Shown here: one piece after another, positions 35,751 through 45,660 of the stretch
Position numbering within the stretch: position 1 is the first letter of the stretch
Layout: each line of letters starts with the position of its first letter
NCBI GenBank assembly: GCA_030442035.1
Contig: JAUJEA010000003.1
Coordinates: 434,001-498,000, forward strand
Length of the DNA stretch: 64,000 bases
DNA from: Splendidivirga corallicola
Lineage (GTDB): Bacteria; Bacteroidota; Bacteroidia; Cytophagales; Cyclobacteriaceae
Reading direction: 5' to 3'
Notes under the pieces: model-generated
Databases searched by the model: none
What the model was told of the DNA's origin: nothing
Seen by the model: the letters and a program-made list of their open reading frames with translations, nothing else
Translations under genes and position numbers: made by a program

Positions 35751-37376
35751 GTGAGAGAGACTTCGAATTCAAAATTTAGTATAAGGTTACCAATCCTGAT
35801 GTCCATTGGAATTGCTGCTGGGATTTTGGTTGGTGCGACAATGGGAAACAATCCTTCCGGAGAAGCTATTTATAGTAATATTCAGAAATTCAGGGAGATA
35901 TTGACGTACGTTCAAAGGGATTATGTAGATGAAGTAAATACTGATGAGCTGGCGGAATATGCAATTAAGGAAATGCTTGAAAAGCTTGACCCGCATACGG
36001 TATACATTCCCTCTGAAGATGTAGCTGCTGCTAAATCTCACCTTGAGGGTGGCTTTGATGGAATTGGAATAGAATTTGGCATTTTCAGAGATACATTGTA
36101 TGTAGTAGCTCCTATCCATGGAGGTCCATCAGAAGCCATTGGTTTGAAATCCGGTGATCAAATCATCAATGTAGACGGGGAGAATATAGCAGGTATCGGT
36201 ATTAACTCATACGACGTTTTTGATAAATTAAGAGGCCATAAAGGCAGTGAGGTCAATTTGAAGATTAAAAGAAAAGGCGAAAAAGGGTTGTTGGACTTCA
36301 CCATTACCAGAGATAAAATCCCTCAAAATACTGTGGATGTAGGTTATATGATCAACGACGAAATTGGTTATATTAAAATTAGCAGGTTCGGCACTAATAC
36401 CTATGATGAGTTCAAAGAACAGCTTACAAAATTGAGGGAACAGGGAATGCAGAAGCTTATTCTGGACCTAAAAGGAAATGGTGGTGGTATAATGCAAAGA
36501 GCCATCGAGATCAGTGATGAATTTTTAAGTGGTGATGATCTGATTGTTTATACCAAAGGAAAGGAGAATCGTTATGACACCGAGGCCAGGGCCAGGATCA
36601 AAGGATCATTCGAAAAAGAACCTTTGATTGTACTTATCGATCAGGGAAGTGCCTCTGCTTCCGAAATCGTATCCGGAGCACTACAGGATAATGATCGTGC
36701 ACTCATTGTTGGCAGGCGCTCATTTGGAAAAGGATTGGTACAGGTTCCCATTGATTTGAATGACGGATCTGAGCTCAGACTGACTATCTCAAGGTATTAT
36801 ACACCTTCAGGCAGGTCTATTCAAAAGCCTTACGAAAATGGTAGCGAAGAATACGATAAAGACATCATGAATCGTTATGAACACGGTGAATTATTTCATG
36901 CTGATAGCATCAAGTTCAATGATTCATTGAAATATGAAACTTCCAGTGGAAGAATTGTTTACGGAGGTGGTGGAATAATGCCAGACTATTTTGTTCCAAT
37001 CGATACATCTATGAACAGTACTTATTTGAGAAGTTTGTATACCAGAAGTATTTTTAGAGAATATGCTCTGAACTATTCCCAGAAGCATGACAAACAATTG
37101 AAAAAAACAAAACTGAAGGACTTCATAAATGACTTCACTGTTTCGGACCAAATGTTGAATGAATTAATTGCCCTTGGAAAATCTTCGGGAATACCATTTG
37201 ATTCAAATGGATATCAAACCTCTAAGGCTGTAATCAAATCAACGATCAAAGCCAATATCGCCAGAAGATATTGGGGAGAAGAAGGGTATTATCCGGTAAT
37301 ATCCAAGCATGATGAGGTTCTGCAAAAGGCCATTGGTTTGTTTGAAGAAGCCAAAGATCTGATTTCAAGCAACTAA
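35751..37376 (+). CDS. C-terminal processing peptidase (S41 family)
   Basis: A 541-residue periplasmic serine protease of the Ctp/Prc type that trims C-termini. Residues 11-30 form a signal anchor; a PDZ domain spans about 95-180 (GGFDGIGIEFG...GLKSGDQIINVDG). The S41 core follows with GNGGG (242-246), the Ser302/Lys327 dyad (GSASASEI, RRSFGKG) and a helical C-terminus. The start is a GTG at 35751; it matches the usual N-terminus of Bacteroidota members, while the first ATG falls in the membrane segment. Confidence 0.93.
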   Translation: MRETSNSKFSIRLPILMSIGIAAGILVGATMGNNPSGEAIYSNIQKFREILTYVQRDYVDEVNTDELAEYAIKEMLEKLDPHTVYIPSEDVAAAKSHLEGGFDGIGIEFGIFRDTLYVVAPIHGGPSEAIGLKSGDQIINVDGENIAGIGINSYDVFDKLRGHKGSEVNLKIKRKGEKGLLDFTITRDKIPQNTVDVGYMINDEIGYIKISRFGTNTYDEFKEQLTKLREQGMQKLILDLKGNGGGIMQRAIEISDEFLSGDDLIVYTKGKENRYDTEARARIKGSFEKEPLIVLIDQGSASASEIVSGALQDNDRALIVGRRSFGKGLVQVPIDLNDGSELRLTISRYYTPSGRSIQKPYENGSEEYDKDIMNRYEHGELFHADSIKFNDSLKYETSSGRIVYGGGGIMPDYFVPIDTSMNSTYLRSLYTRSIFREYALNYSQKHDKQLKKTKLKDFINDFTVSDQMLNELIALGKSSGIPFDSNGYQTSKAVIKSTIKANIARRYWGEEGYYPVISKHDEVLQKAIGLFEEAKDLISSN

Positions 37377-37693
37377 TTTATGAGTCTATTATGTTGACAA
37401 CCAAAATAATAGACTCAAGAAAATTTAGTTTTAAGGAGATTTTTAGGTTTTATTTTCTTATATTGTAGGAGAATTTTGATTGATAAAATCAAAGTCACGA
37501 AAAGTAGTTACACACAAGCTCTAATAAAGCAAAATGCCCGGTAGGTTTCCGGGCATTTTGCTTTTAAGGCCTGTTTTAATACCTGTCAGGAAGCTCTGAA
37601 AGAGAACGGACAGCATTGTAGGGAATAAATTTTCAATCGGCAAGTATATCATACCAGGTTTGCTCCACAAGTTTTTTACTTAATCCAAAAGGA
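37377..37693. other. convergent intergenic region
   Basis: 317 bases between the S41 protease and the M14 peptidase stops. Besides the terminator at 37526-37566 it has a perfect 18-base palindrome, GGATCAACGCGTTGATCC (37691-37708), that overlaps the M14 stop codon. Confidence 0.55.
37526..37566. terminator. strong bidirectional terminator
   Basis: AAAGCAAAATGCCCGG (37526-37541) and its exact complement (37549-37564) form a perfect 16-bp stem with a 7-base loop; T/A runs on both sides let it serve the S41 gene on the plus strand and the M14 gene on the minus strand. Confidence 0.9.
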
Positions 37694-40261
37694 TCAACGC
37701 GTTGATCCGGAACTTATGATGGAGCCAAAAAAGATGCTATTCATAAAGAGTTTGTTTGTACCATACCAAAAAGCCCTGAAATTTGGATCATCGGTGAAGG
37801 AAATGATCCTGCCTGCTCCTAACGCAGAGACACAAACTGCAGCAGTATTACTCAATTTTTTGGCATTCTTATCGGATATATAGCCACTGAGCAGTGGGGC
37901 TGCCGTATACATTACAGGATTCGCATAAGCACCTTTCTTACGTTCCATAAAGGTGGAAGTATTTCGGAAGATTGGCAAAAGATCCTTTTCATAACCATAA
38001 GCTATGGGATGCGTCAAATCCAACCTGGTTTCGAATATGGCTCCTCCTATCACTTGAGCGCCATTATATTTACTTCGCGTTGCATATGGCCTTAGGTGAA
38101 GGCTATCAGGGGTGGTTTTCTTAAATTTAATATCTGAGAATCCGTTTGAAGCAAGCCATTGTATAGCGCTTTGCATGGCAATTACGTTACCTCCCTGTTC
38201 AATCCATGTTTTCAGCTTTTCTCTTCCCTTTCCGGAAATACCACTATAGTTACCGTCGACCAGAATCAGTGTATTGTACTGAGAAAGGTTTACACGGTTG
38301 AAACGGCTGGCTGATAACATGGATACCTTTATATTGAATCTCTGATCAAAGAGATGCCAAACTTCACCGGCATCATAACCTGAAACACCATCGTCAACCA
38401 CCATCATAATTTTCGGTTTTCTTAAACTGGCGAAGCTACCGCTGCCTAAGTAAATTCCGCTTTGCACACCAGACGTTTGCAAAGACCAAACATCGATCTC
38501 ATCCTCTTCAACAATTTTTCCAATGATCTCCGTGACTTTCTCCTGGCTGACATCCTGTGTACTGACAGGCACTAAAATAGTTCCATAGTTGAACTTCTGA
38601 CCATTAGCAGCCTGGAATGGTTCAGTGGCTACCTTTACCCTAATACCGGCTTCATGCAACCGATTAAGTGCCCTGGAAGTATAATAACCAAACCACTCAA
38701 AAACATAGGCATAATCACTTGTACCCCCAATCAATTTCCCTTTTTGCCTCACCAGATTCTCTATCTTTTTACCCAGATATTGAGGCTTGTAGGTCTTCGT
38801 ATTTAATTCAGTGTAATTTAGATTAAATGCCAAAGGCAGCGTCCAGGCTGAGACATCATAAAAAAGGCTATCTTTAAAAGATGTTCTCTTCTCAAACAAT
38901 GCTTTGATCAATCGATATTGTTTTTGATCCAAAGGCACGATAAAACTTTTATTTGGTTCATAGCGATTATTGCCAACATTGAGTTGTTGGCTTAATTCAT
39001 AAATCTCAATTTGATGACGCTTTAGGATCTCAGCCAGATTATAAAGGCGGGACCTATCCTTCTCCGCTCCAAAAACAATTGCTTTGATCGGATCGGCAGA
39101 AGCCTGTTTTTTAGCAGTGCTGTAAAACGTTCTTTGATGATCCAATAATTGCACACGGAGGTTATGAGTAGCCTTCAACGTAGACAAAGAAGTGGCAAAT
39201 TGGTTTTTAATGGTAAAGGGAAATCGCAATATACCATTAACACTTTCCTGGGCATGCCCACGAGAACTGGCTTGCTCAAATAAGATTCCGACAGCTCCGT
39301 TTACATCTGGATAAGTAGATCCTTTCCCATAGTAGAAATCATCATAACCTTGCTTAGAATAATAAAAAGATCCTATGCTATCAAGGGCAGCTCCGTGATA
39401 CTTACCAATTTCTTCCGTTAATTCAAATGTTCTTTGTGGTGTGATAGGGTGGTTCCTTGAGGGCACACCGGGTTGAAAGAAAAAAGTTGAATTGGTTCCC
39501 ATTTCATGATGATCTGTAAGAACGTTTGGTTTCCATTCATGGAACTTTTCAATTCTGCCTTTTGATTCCGGATGTTGCAAAGGCAACCAATCTCTGTTCA
39601 GATCAAACCAGTAATGGTTGGTTCTCCCCCTGGGCCAGTATTCATTTTGCTCCATGTTGTTTGGATCCGTGACCTGGTTCATACTTTTTCTGCTGTTTAC
39701 CCAAGTGGAAAATCTCATATTCCCATCAGGATTGATCATAGGATCCATCAAGACAACCGTCTCATCCAATAATTTTTCAATTTCAGGTCCCTGTGCTGCC
39801 GCCAGATAATAAGCTACGAGCAGAGAAGCATTGGTACCACTAGGTTCATTGCCATGCACACTATACCCCATCCAAGCCACACCTGGCATATTCTCAGTAT
39901 CCAATGTAACCGATGCGGATGGATCAGTGAGTTTTACATGATCAGATTTAATGCTTTCAAGATTCTCATGATTGCGAGGGGAAGTGATTGTCAGCAAAAG
40001 TAATTTACGATCCTCGTATGTCTTGGCATATACTTCAAGCTTGATTCTCTCTGAAGCCTCTGCCAGGACTTCCATGTACTTAACCAGTTGATCATGGTTT
40101 ACATGCCATTCACCCACCTCATAGCCAAGGATGGATTCCGGAGTTGGTATGGATGAATTATAGGTAACATTTGCTGGTAAATAATAATCAAGTGTTACCT
40201 GGGCATCTAACTGAAAGAAAAGAAAAAGGAAACATAAAAATGGTAGCGTTAGTTTTTTCAT
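37694..40261 (-). CDS. secreted M14 zinc carboxypeptidase
   Basis: An 855-residue exported metallopeptidase. It has a signal peptide (1-21, ending DAQ), an M14 catalytic domain with zinc ligands His136 and Glu139 (SVHGNEPSG) and a further histidine near 251-252 (LTDHHEMG), and the substrate-binding NPDGN/NSRKSMNQ region near 178-195. The large C-terminal half (about 400-855) resembles the extra domain of Bacteroidota M14 proteins, with a GATase1-like piece (ILVDGNYSGISGKGREKLKTWIE). It probably acts on peptides in the periplasm or outside. Confidence 0.9.
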   Translation of the reverse strand: MKKLTLPFLCFLFLFFQLDAQVTLDYYLPANVTYNSSIPTPESILGYEVGEWHVNHDQLVKYMEVLAEASERIKLEVYAKTYEDRKLLLLTITSPRNHENLESIKSDHVKLTDPSASVTLDTENMPGVAWMGYSVHGNEPSGTNASLLVAYYLAAAQGPEIEKLLDETVVLMDPMINPDGNMRFSTWVNSRKSMNQVTDPNNMEQNEYWPRGRTNHYWFDLNRDWLPLQHPESKGRIEKFHEWKPNVLTDHHEMGTNSTFFFQPGVPSRNHPITPQRTFELTEEIGKYHGAALDSIGSFYYSKQGYDDFYYGKGSTYPDVNGAVGILFEQASSRGHAQESVNGILRFPFTIKNQFATSLSTLKATHNLRVQLLDHQRTFYSTAKKQASADPIKAIVFGAEKDRSRLYNLAEILKRHQIEIYELSQQLNVGNNRYEPNKSFIVPLDQKQYRLIKALFEKRTSFKDSLFYDVSAWTLPLAFNLNYTELNTKTYKPQYLGKKIENLVRQKGKLIGGTSDYAYVFEWFGYYTSRALNRLHEAGIRVKVATEPFQAANGQKFNYGTILVPVSTQDVSQEKVTEIIGKIVEEDEIDVWSLQTSGVQSGIYLGSGSFASLRKPKIMMVVDDGVSGYDAGEVWHLFDQRFNIKVSMLSASRFNRVNLSQYNTLILVDGNYSGISGKGREKLKTWIEQGGNVIAMQSAIQWLASNGFSDIKFKKTTPDSLHLRPYATRSKYNGAQVIGGAIFETRLDLTHPIAYGYEKDLLPIFRNTSTFMERKKGAYANPVMYTAAPLLSGYISDKNAKKLSNTAAVCVSALGAGRIISFTDDPNFRAFWYGTNKLFMNSIFFGSIISSGSTR

Positions 40262-40493
40262 TTGTTAAGTTTTTGTTTTGAATGGTTCCCAGTTTATCCA
40301 AGGAACCTACCATTGCTGAGTTGTACAATGGTGGTTTATGTGTTTATCATTAAAGCCTGGATACGATCATTGAAAGATAAGGGTTTTATACAAAAAGGAG
40401 AAGGCCAGGATCATTCACTAATTTTGAGCATTCCCTCAACAATAATTGAACATATCTGACATAACAAAAACTTAATACAGGCCTTTGCTTGAA

Positions 40494-40514
40494 TTTAACC
40501 CGTTTCGGGTTAAA
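40494..40514. repeat. perfect 9-bp inverted repeat
   Basis: TTTAACCCG, TTT loop, CGGGTTAAA. Not followed by a T-run on either strand, so a regulatory site is more likely than a terminator. Confidence 0.5.
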
Positions 40515-40702
40515 ATAAGGAAAATATGTACTCAGGCCGTTAATGACCATTTTCCCTTCCAAACATCGTAGAACAATGGTTACTTGACTAACGACTTTCT
40601 TTCCAAATATCGAGAAATGTACCGCAAATTACGGTGTGTTTTTTTACTATTTTATTAAAATAAAATTTAAATTGTGTTAAAAACTAGTTCATAAAGAATG
40701 AA

Positions 40703-40710
40703 TACATTTG
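40703..40710 (+). promoter_or_regulatory. TonB receptor promoter -7 box
   Basis: TACATTTG matches TAnnTTTG exactly, 40 bases before the ATG. The -33 element is not evident. Confidence 0.5.
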
Positions 40711-40750
40711 AGGGAAAATAAAATAATTCATTTACCAAAAAAGCTAACCC

Positions 40751-43450
40751 ATGCGAAAAAGTCTACTATTGTTTTTTCTATCACTACTAATACTCTGTGG
40801 TGGTGCTTTTGCCCAAACGGGTGCAATAACCGGTAAGGTTGTTGATGACAGTAATAATGAAGCTCTGATTGGTGCTACTGTTCTTATTAAAGGAACAACA
40901 ATTGGAGCCACAACAGACATCCAAGGTAATTTCACGATTGACAATGTTGAAACAGGCAGCAAGACGGTTGTGGTGTCTTATGTTGGATTTGATAACAGAG
41001 AAATGCTTGTAAAAGTAACCAGTGGTAAAACAGTTAATCTTGGAACCATTGGTATTTCTGCAGCCTCAATTGGCCTGAAAGAGGTTGAAGTAATTGCTTC
41101 CGTAGCCATTGACCGTCAAACTCCGGTTGCGGTTTCGACTATTAAAGGACAAGAAATCGAGGCCAGAGTTGGAAACCAGGAATTCCCTGAAATACTAAAA
41201 GTGACTCCATCTGTTTATGCAACCAAACAAGGCGGTGGATTTGGTGATTCAAGAATCAACGTTAGAGGATTCGATCAAAGAAACACTGCAGTATTGATCA
41301 ATGGCGTCCCGGTTAACGATATGGAAAATGGCTGGGTTTTCTGGTCGAACTGGGCCGGGTTAAGTGATGTATCAAGTAGCATCCAGGTGCAGAGAGGTTT
41401 GGGCGCATCCAAACTAGCTGTTTCCTCTGTTGGTGGTACCATTAACATTATAACAAATGCAGCTAATAACAAAAAAGGCGGCGCTTTTAAAACTTCAATT
41501 GGTAATGATGGTTATGCCAAGGTAGGATTGGTTTTGAGCACCGGATTGGGAGAGAATGGCTGGGCATTTACAGTTCAGGGTACACATACGAGAGGCGATG
41601 GCTATGTAGATGGAACCAAATTCAGAGCTTATTCTTATTTCGCTTCCATCGCCAAAGTATTTAACAGTTCTCATTCTATAAACCTTACTGCTATCGGAGC
41701 ACCACAATGGCATCACCAAAGAACCATTGGAACTTTTGACGGTATAACGATCTCCACATTCAGAGAAAGAGGCATCAAGTATAATCACTTATGGGGTAAT
41801 TTGAATGGTGAAGAATTTACCTGGAGAAGGAATTTCTACCATAAACCAAAAATATTCCTGAACCATTATTGGAACATCTCAGAGAGAACCGAATTAGCTA
41901 CTACAGCCTATGTCTCGTATGGTAGAGGTGGGGGAACAGGCCCACGTGGAAGATTGAACGGGAGTTTTGAAACTTCGAGCAGGTTTAAAGATGCCAATGG
42001 TCAGGTCCGTTTCGATGACATTGTAAGATGGAACAGCGGAACCGATGTACCTGATTTTGGAGATCCAAAAGAAACCTGGGGAGTAGAAAACCCCGATGTC
42101 GATAACAGAAGAGGTTATTTTGCTGATAAATTTGTTGTCTCAAATAGTGCCAGAAACGGATTTATCCGAAGGGCTTCAATGAATGCGCATAACTGGGTAG
42201 GAGTACTTTCAAATCTAACACATTCATTAAACAAAAACTTAACATTAGTGGTCGGCCTTGACATGCGCCACTATCGTGGGATTCACTACAGGAGAGTTGA
42301 TAACCTACTTGGTGCTGATGCCTATTACACTAACAGAAATATTAACATACAGGGTAATTTTATAACACAACAAAAGGAGTCCAAAGCACTTGCTGAATTA
42401 AAAGATGATCAAAAGTTGAATTATCATAATGATGGTTTGGTGAAATGGATCGGTACCTTTGGGCAATTAGAATACACTAAAGGAGATCTTTCAGTATTTG
42501 GGACCGTTTCTGTTTCCAATCAAGGGTTTAAGAGAATTGATTACTTCAATTATTTAGATGGGGATCCGCAACAGGAAACAGATTGGCAAAACTTTCTCGG
42601 AGGAAATGTAAAAGCAGGGGCCAACTACAACATCGATGAACATCATAATGTTTTTGCCAATGTAGGATTGATTTCAAGACAACCTATTTTTGACAATGTG
42701 TTCCTGAACTTTGTGAACGACATCAACGAGGACATTGAAAATGAAAGGATCACTGCGTTTGAGGTTGGTTACGGTTTCCGTTCTCAATACTTCAATGCAA
42801 ACTTAAACTTGTATCGAACTGCCTGGACAAACAGATTTTTGAACAGGTCGGTTACACTTCAGAGCGGTGATGGAACTGCAAACCTTGCAGGAATCGATCA
42901 GGTCCATACCGGGGTTGAGTTGGACTTGGTTGTGCGACCGGTACCTAATTTGACAATCAATGGGATGGTTTCCATTGGTGATTGGAGCTACGGTGACAAT
43001 GTGACTGCAGATGTATTTGATGACAACCAACAAAAAATAGGTCAGTTCCAGCTTTTCCTAGATGGTGTTAAAGTAGGTGATGCGGCTCAGACCTCCGCTC
43101 GTCTGGGCGTAACATGGGAAGCAGTAAAGAATCTAAGATTTTATGGTAGCTACTACTACGCTGATGCCTTGTATGCCGACTATAATGTAGCCACGGATGA
43201 AACCTTTGCAACACCAGGAAATCAGGCATTGGAACTACCTTCTTACAGTTTGGTAGACACTGGCATTTCGTACGGTTTTAAAATTGGGTCTACTGATTTA
43301 ACCTGGGGATTAAATATCAACAATTTGTTTGATAAGGAATATATTTCAGAATCTGAAACCAATATTGTTGAAGAAGGTAGGTTTGATGACAATATCGCTT
43401 TCTTTGGATTTGGAAGAACCTGGAACACTTCTCTTAAAATTAGATTTTAA
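40751..43450 (+). CDS. TonB-dependent outer membrane receptor
   Basis: An 899-residue outer-membrane receptor. Residues 1-22 are a signal peptide. A carboxypeptidase-like regulatory domain follows (about 25-110, GAITGKVVDDSNNEALIGATV...). The plug domain is at about 120-240 (TPVAVSTIKGQEIE, NVRGFDQRNTAVLINGVPVNDMENG, SVGGTINIITN) and the 22-strand barrel ends in an aromatic C-terminal strand (TWNTSLKIRF). No SusD partner is adjacent, so it is more likely a CirA/FecA-like transporter for an iron complex, vitamin or peptide than a polysaccharide system. Substrate unknown. Confidence 0.92.
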   Translation: MRKSLLLFFLSLLILCGGAFAQTGAITGKVVDDSNNEALIGATVLIKGTTIGATTDIQGNFTIDNVETGSKTVVVSYVGFDNREMLVKVTSGKTVNLGTIGISAASIGLKEVEVIASVAIDRQTPVAVSTIKGQEIEARVGNQEFPEILKVTPSVYATKQGGGFGDSRINVRGFDQRNTAVLINGVPVNDMENGWVFWSNWAGLSDVSSSIQVQRGLGASKLAVSSVGGTINIITNAANNKKGGAFKTSIGNDGYAKVGLVLSTGLGENGWAFTVQGTHTRGDGYVDGTKFRAYSYFASIAKVFNSSHSINLTAIGAPQWHHQRTIGTFDGITISTFRERGIKYNHLWGNLNGEEFTWRRNFYHKPKIFLNHYWNISERTELATTAYVSYGRGGGTGPRGRLNGSFETSSRFKDANGQVRFDDIVRWNSGTDVPDFGDPKETWGVENPDVDNRRGYFADKFVVSNSARNGFIRRASMNAHNWVGVLSNLTHSLNKNLTLVVGLDMRHYRGIHYRRVDNLLGADAYYTNRNINIQGNFITQQKESKALAELKDDQKLNYHNDGLVKWIGTFGQLEYTKGDLSVFGTVSVSNQGFKRIDYFNYLDGDPQQETDWQNFLGGNVKAGANYNIDEHHNVFANVGLISRQPIFDNVFLNFVNDINEDIENERITAFEVGYGFRSQYFNANLNLYRTAWTNRFLNRSVTLQSGDGTANLAGIDQVHTGVELDLVVRPVPNLTINGMVSIGDWSYGDNVTADVFDDNQQKIGQFQLFLDGVKVGDAAQTSARLGVTWEAVKNLRFYGSYYYADALYADYNVATDETFATPGNQALELPSYSLVDTGISYGFKIGSTDLTWGLNINNLFDKEYISESETNIVEEGRFDDNIAFFGFGRTWNTSLKIRF

Positions 43451-43480
43451 GTCAGTAGCTCAAAGAGGCAATTTATACAA

Positions 43481-43520
43481 AAAAAGAGCTGTCCTATCTA
43501 CTAAGGACGGCTCTTTTTTT
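43481..43520 (+). terminator. terminator after TonB receptor
   Basis: GAGCTGTCCT (43486-43495) and AGGACGGCTC (43504-43513) pair over 10 bases with one wobble, followed by seven T. Confidence 0.88.
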
Positions 43521-43997
43521 ATGTCAAAAATTAGGTTTAAATAAGATTGGGGAGTTTAAGAGAAAGTCAGTTATATCATTCCAATTAAAGGGAGCTCAAT
43601 CACTATCAAGTAGCGTTTGTCTTGTCAAAAACTTTAGTTAAATTTACTGAAGGTTATGGTTTCTGATTGCCGCTGGCAAAAAGGTAAAAATAGGGAGGCT
43701 GTTCCTGCGATTGTAGTTCCGAACTTGTTTGTTAAGAAATAAAAGTTTAGAGATCAAATCCACTTGAATACTATTTCAATTTCCGAAATAGAAAGTTTCA
43801 ATTCAAGGGAAAACAGGGATACCCACTATAACCCAGTGATTTAGGATCACACCATAGGGTACAAGACTAAAAGTTATTAAACAAAACGCTCATCTCCAAC
43901 GTTCAAATTGGAAAGGGTATTAAGATTAGAATAACGTGCAAACCGGTACTTTTCTTAACGAAAAGGAGCAAATGGTTTTATTTCAGATAAATAGTTT

Positions 43998-44023
43998 AGG
44001 AACGCCTGAAGGCGTTCCTTTTT
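43998..44023 (+). terminator. isolated terminator before thioesterase
   Basis: AGGAACGCC (43998-44006), TGAA loop, GGCGTTCCT (44011-44019), then T's. It ends 16 bases before the thioesterase ATG and does not belong to the receptor gene. It either ends a small RNA or acts as a leader attenuator. Confidence 0.8.
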
Positions 44024-44039
44024 ATTAAATGCATTCCAT

Positions 44040-44435
44040 ATGTCCACAGAAACCGAGATCCGGAACAGAATTGAGGCAGCTACCACTTCAATTTTTAAAG
44101 CGGTTTTCCCCAACACAACAAATCATTATGATACCCTTTTCGGCGGAACGGCTCTCAAACTCATGGATGAAGTTGCTTTCATTACAGCTACTCGCTTTTC
44201 CAGAAAGAGGGTAGTAACCGTATCATCGGATAAAGTCGATTTTAAAAAACCAATTCCGGCAGGAACCTTGGTTGAGCTGGAAGGAAAAGTGATCAAGGTA
44301 GGAACAACCAGTCTAAAGATCCGTGTAAATATCTTTATTGAACAAATGTATTCCAATCATAGAGAAAGAGCTATTGAAGGGATCTTCACCTTTGTTGCTG
44401 TAGATGAAAACAGGAATCCAACTAAAGTGCTTTAG
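44040..44435 (+). CDS. acyl-CoA thioesterase (hotdog fold)
   Basis: A 131-residue YciA/BACH-type thioesterase that hydrolyses acyl-CoA. Visible motifs are HYDTLFGGTALKLMDEVAFI (N-terminal catalytic Asp region), TVSSDKVDFKKPIPAGTLVELEGKV and the C-terminal FVAVDENRNPTKV. Single hotdog domain, cytoplasmic. The ATG lies 16 bases after a terminator hairpin. Confidence 0.9.
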   Translation: MSTETEIRNRIEAATTSIFKAVFPNTTNHYDTLFGGTALKLMDEVAFITATRFSRKRVVTVSSDKVDFKKPIPAGTLVELEGKVIKVGTTSLKIRVNIFIEQMYSNHRERAIEGIFTFVAVDENRNPTKVL

Positions 44436-44451
44436 ACAGGTGGTCAATCCC

Positions 44452-44985
44452 TTACGGATGGTTAATATTTTCAACAAGCAAGTAGAAAAAGAAAATTGAC
44501 ATGATCAAAGTGCAGAGGGCAATGATTAAAATGTTCAACCATTTTATCCGAATAGTCAAGGAAATTTCTTTTGCAATGCTGTCATATTGAAAATGAAGAA
44601 TAGCAATCAGGTTGATCAATATGGCAATTAGCGGTCCTCCCAGAAGTAAAAATCTCACCATGAAGGTAGCAAATAATGAAATGTCTTCCAGCGAAATCAA
44701 CCACTCCTGAAAACCTGTAAAAATTCCAAAATCAATTTTCAGGTAATACTTGAATAATACCCCAAATAAGAAAAGGAATGGTGTTAAAATAAACAGGATA
44801 CCAAAGGTAGCGGATTTTTTTGTGTTGATCAGATACATTTTGAACTGTTTTTGATGTCTTTGGGGGTGTACTTCAGGAGTTTCCAACTCTTCCATCTTTT
44901 TATTGAATTCTTTTTTATCCATCATGAAATTCTTTAACAGGCCTGATAATTTATTTTGTTGCTGCGCTGATAAAGATTTAAGCAT
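44452..44985 (-). CDS. membrane protein downstream of ECF sigma factor
   Basis: A 177-residue protein of unknown family. A charged N-terminal helix (about 1-50, with KEFNKKMEELETPEV) precedes three membrane segments (about 60-82, 104-130 and 148-172). It begins 44 bases after the sigma-factor gene on the same strand. The position and topology suggest an anti-sigma or signalling partner, but no known anti-sigma motif is seen. Confidence 0.65.
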   Translation of the reverse strand: MLKSLSAQQQNKLSGLLKNFMMDKKEFNKKMEELETPEVHPQRHQKQFKMYLINTKKSATFGILFILTPFLFLFGVLFKYYLKIDFGIFTGFQEWLISLEDISLFATFMVRFLLLGGPLIAILINLIAILHFQYDSIAKEISLTIRIKWLNILIIALCTLIMSIFFFYLLVENINHP

Positions 44986-45029
44986 GTCTCAAACATAGAA
45001 TGAGAGACACGCAAATCCGTTGCATTTTT

Positions 45030-45593
45030 TTATAGTTTTTTCCTTATATGTTCCAATCCTCTGGAAATTAATGATTTTACCGTACCTTCTTTTTTATCTA
45101 AAATCTCACAAATTTCTTTTATACTCTTTTGTTCAAAGTAACGCAAGGCCACTACTTCCTGATATTTTACTGAGAGCCGGGAAAGTATCGTCTGGATCTG
45201 TAGAAAATCACTATACTCTTTTATCTCCCTCTCTATTTCAAGTTTTTCGTTTTCCAAACTTGAGGGATCAGGCATTTCATAACCAACCTGATCCAGTAGT
45301 TGATTAAGAGAATCAGGGGAATATTTCTTTTTACGGAAAGTGCTGTTGACTTCGTGTGTAGCTATTCTGTAAAACCAGGACGAAATGGATATGCCTTTCC
45401 AGCGAAATTTATGAATGTTTAAGAAAGCTTTTAAAAATACTTCCGAAGTGACATCCCTGGCAATATCAAAGTCGGCTACTCTTCTATATACATAACCAAA
45501 AATGCGAGGGTAGTAGAGATCATAAAGTTGGCCAAATGCCTTTGGATTCTTTTTAGCCTTCCAAACCAACTCCCTCTCTTCTTCAAGTTTCAT
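45030..45593 (-). CDS. ECF RNA polymerase sigma factor
   Basis: A 187-residue ECF sigma factor. Region 2: FGQLYDLYYPRIFGYVYRRV and RDVTSEVFLKAFLNIHKFRWKGISISSWFYRIATHEV. Region 4: LSVKYQEVVALRYFEQKSIKEICEILDKKEGTVKSLISRGLEHIRKKL. The frame continues to TTG 45611, but ATG 45593 is the natural start. It lies between a sensor kinase gene 67 bases upstream and a membrane protein downstream, on the same strand. Confidence 0.88.
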   Translation of the reverse strand: MKLEEERELVWKAKKNPKAFGQLYDLYYPRIFGYVYRRVADFDIARDVTSEVFLKAFLNIHKFRWKGISISSWFYRIATHEVNSTFRKKKYSPDSLNQLLDQVGYEMPDPSSLENEKLEIEREIKEYSDFLQIQTILSRLSVKYQEVVALRYFEQKSIKEICEILDKKEGTVKSLISRGLEHIRKKL

Positions 45594-45660
45594 GAAGTTT
45601 TTTTCATACAACGAGGAAGGTACGATTCGGATGCAGTTTTATGCAAACTTTTCCAAAGAA

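Larger units (their letters stand above)
40262..40750. other. divergent intergenic region
   Basis: 489 bases between the divergent M14 and TonB receptor genes. It holds ACCATTG/CAATGGT inverted arms near 40309-40333, the stem at 40494-40514 and the receptor's -7 box. No gene seen. Confidence 0.5.
43451..44039. other. intergenic region bounded by two terminators
   Basis: 589 bases. The receptor terminator ends at 43520, yet a second, independent terminator lies at 43998-44023, so something transcribed rightwards may lie in 43521-43997. No long reading frame is present; a 31-codon GTG frame (from about 43936) ends inside the second hairpin. Confidence 0.55.

Noticed and set aside
37620-37710. 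Short open minus-strand frame encoding a plausible tail (VDPFGLSKKLVEQTWY...) after the M14 stop, one base out of frame
   Set aside because: It could suggest a frameshifted C-terminus, but the M14 protein already ends where its relatives usually do, and a frame this short arises easily by chance.
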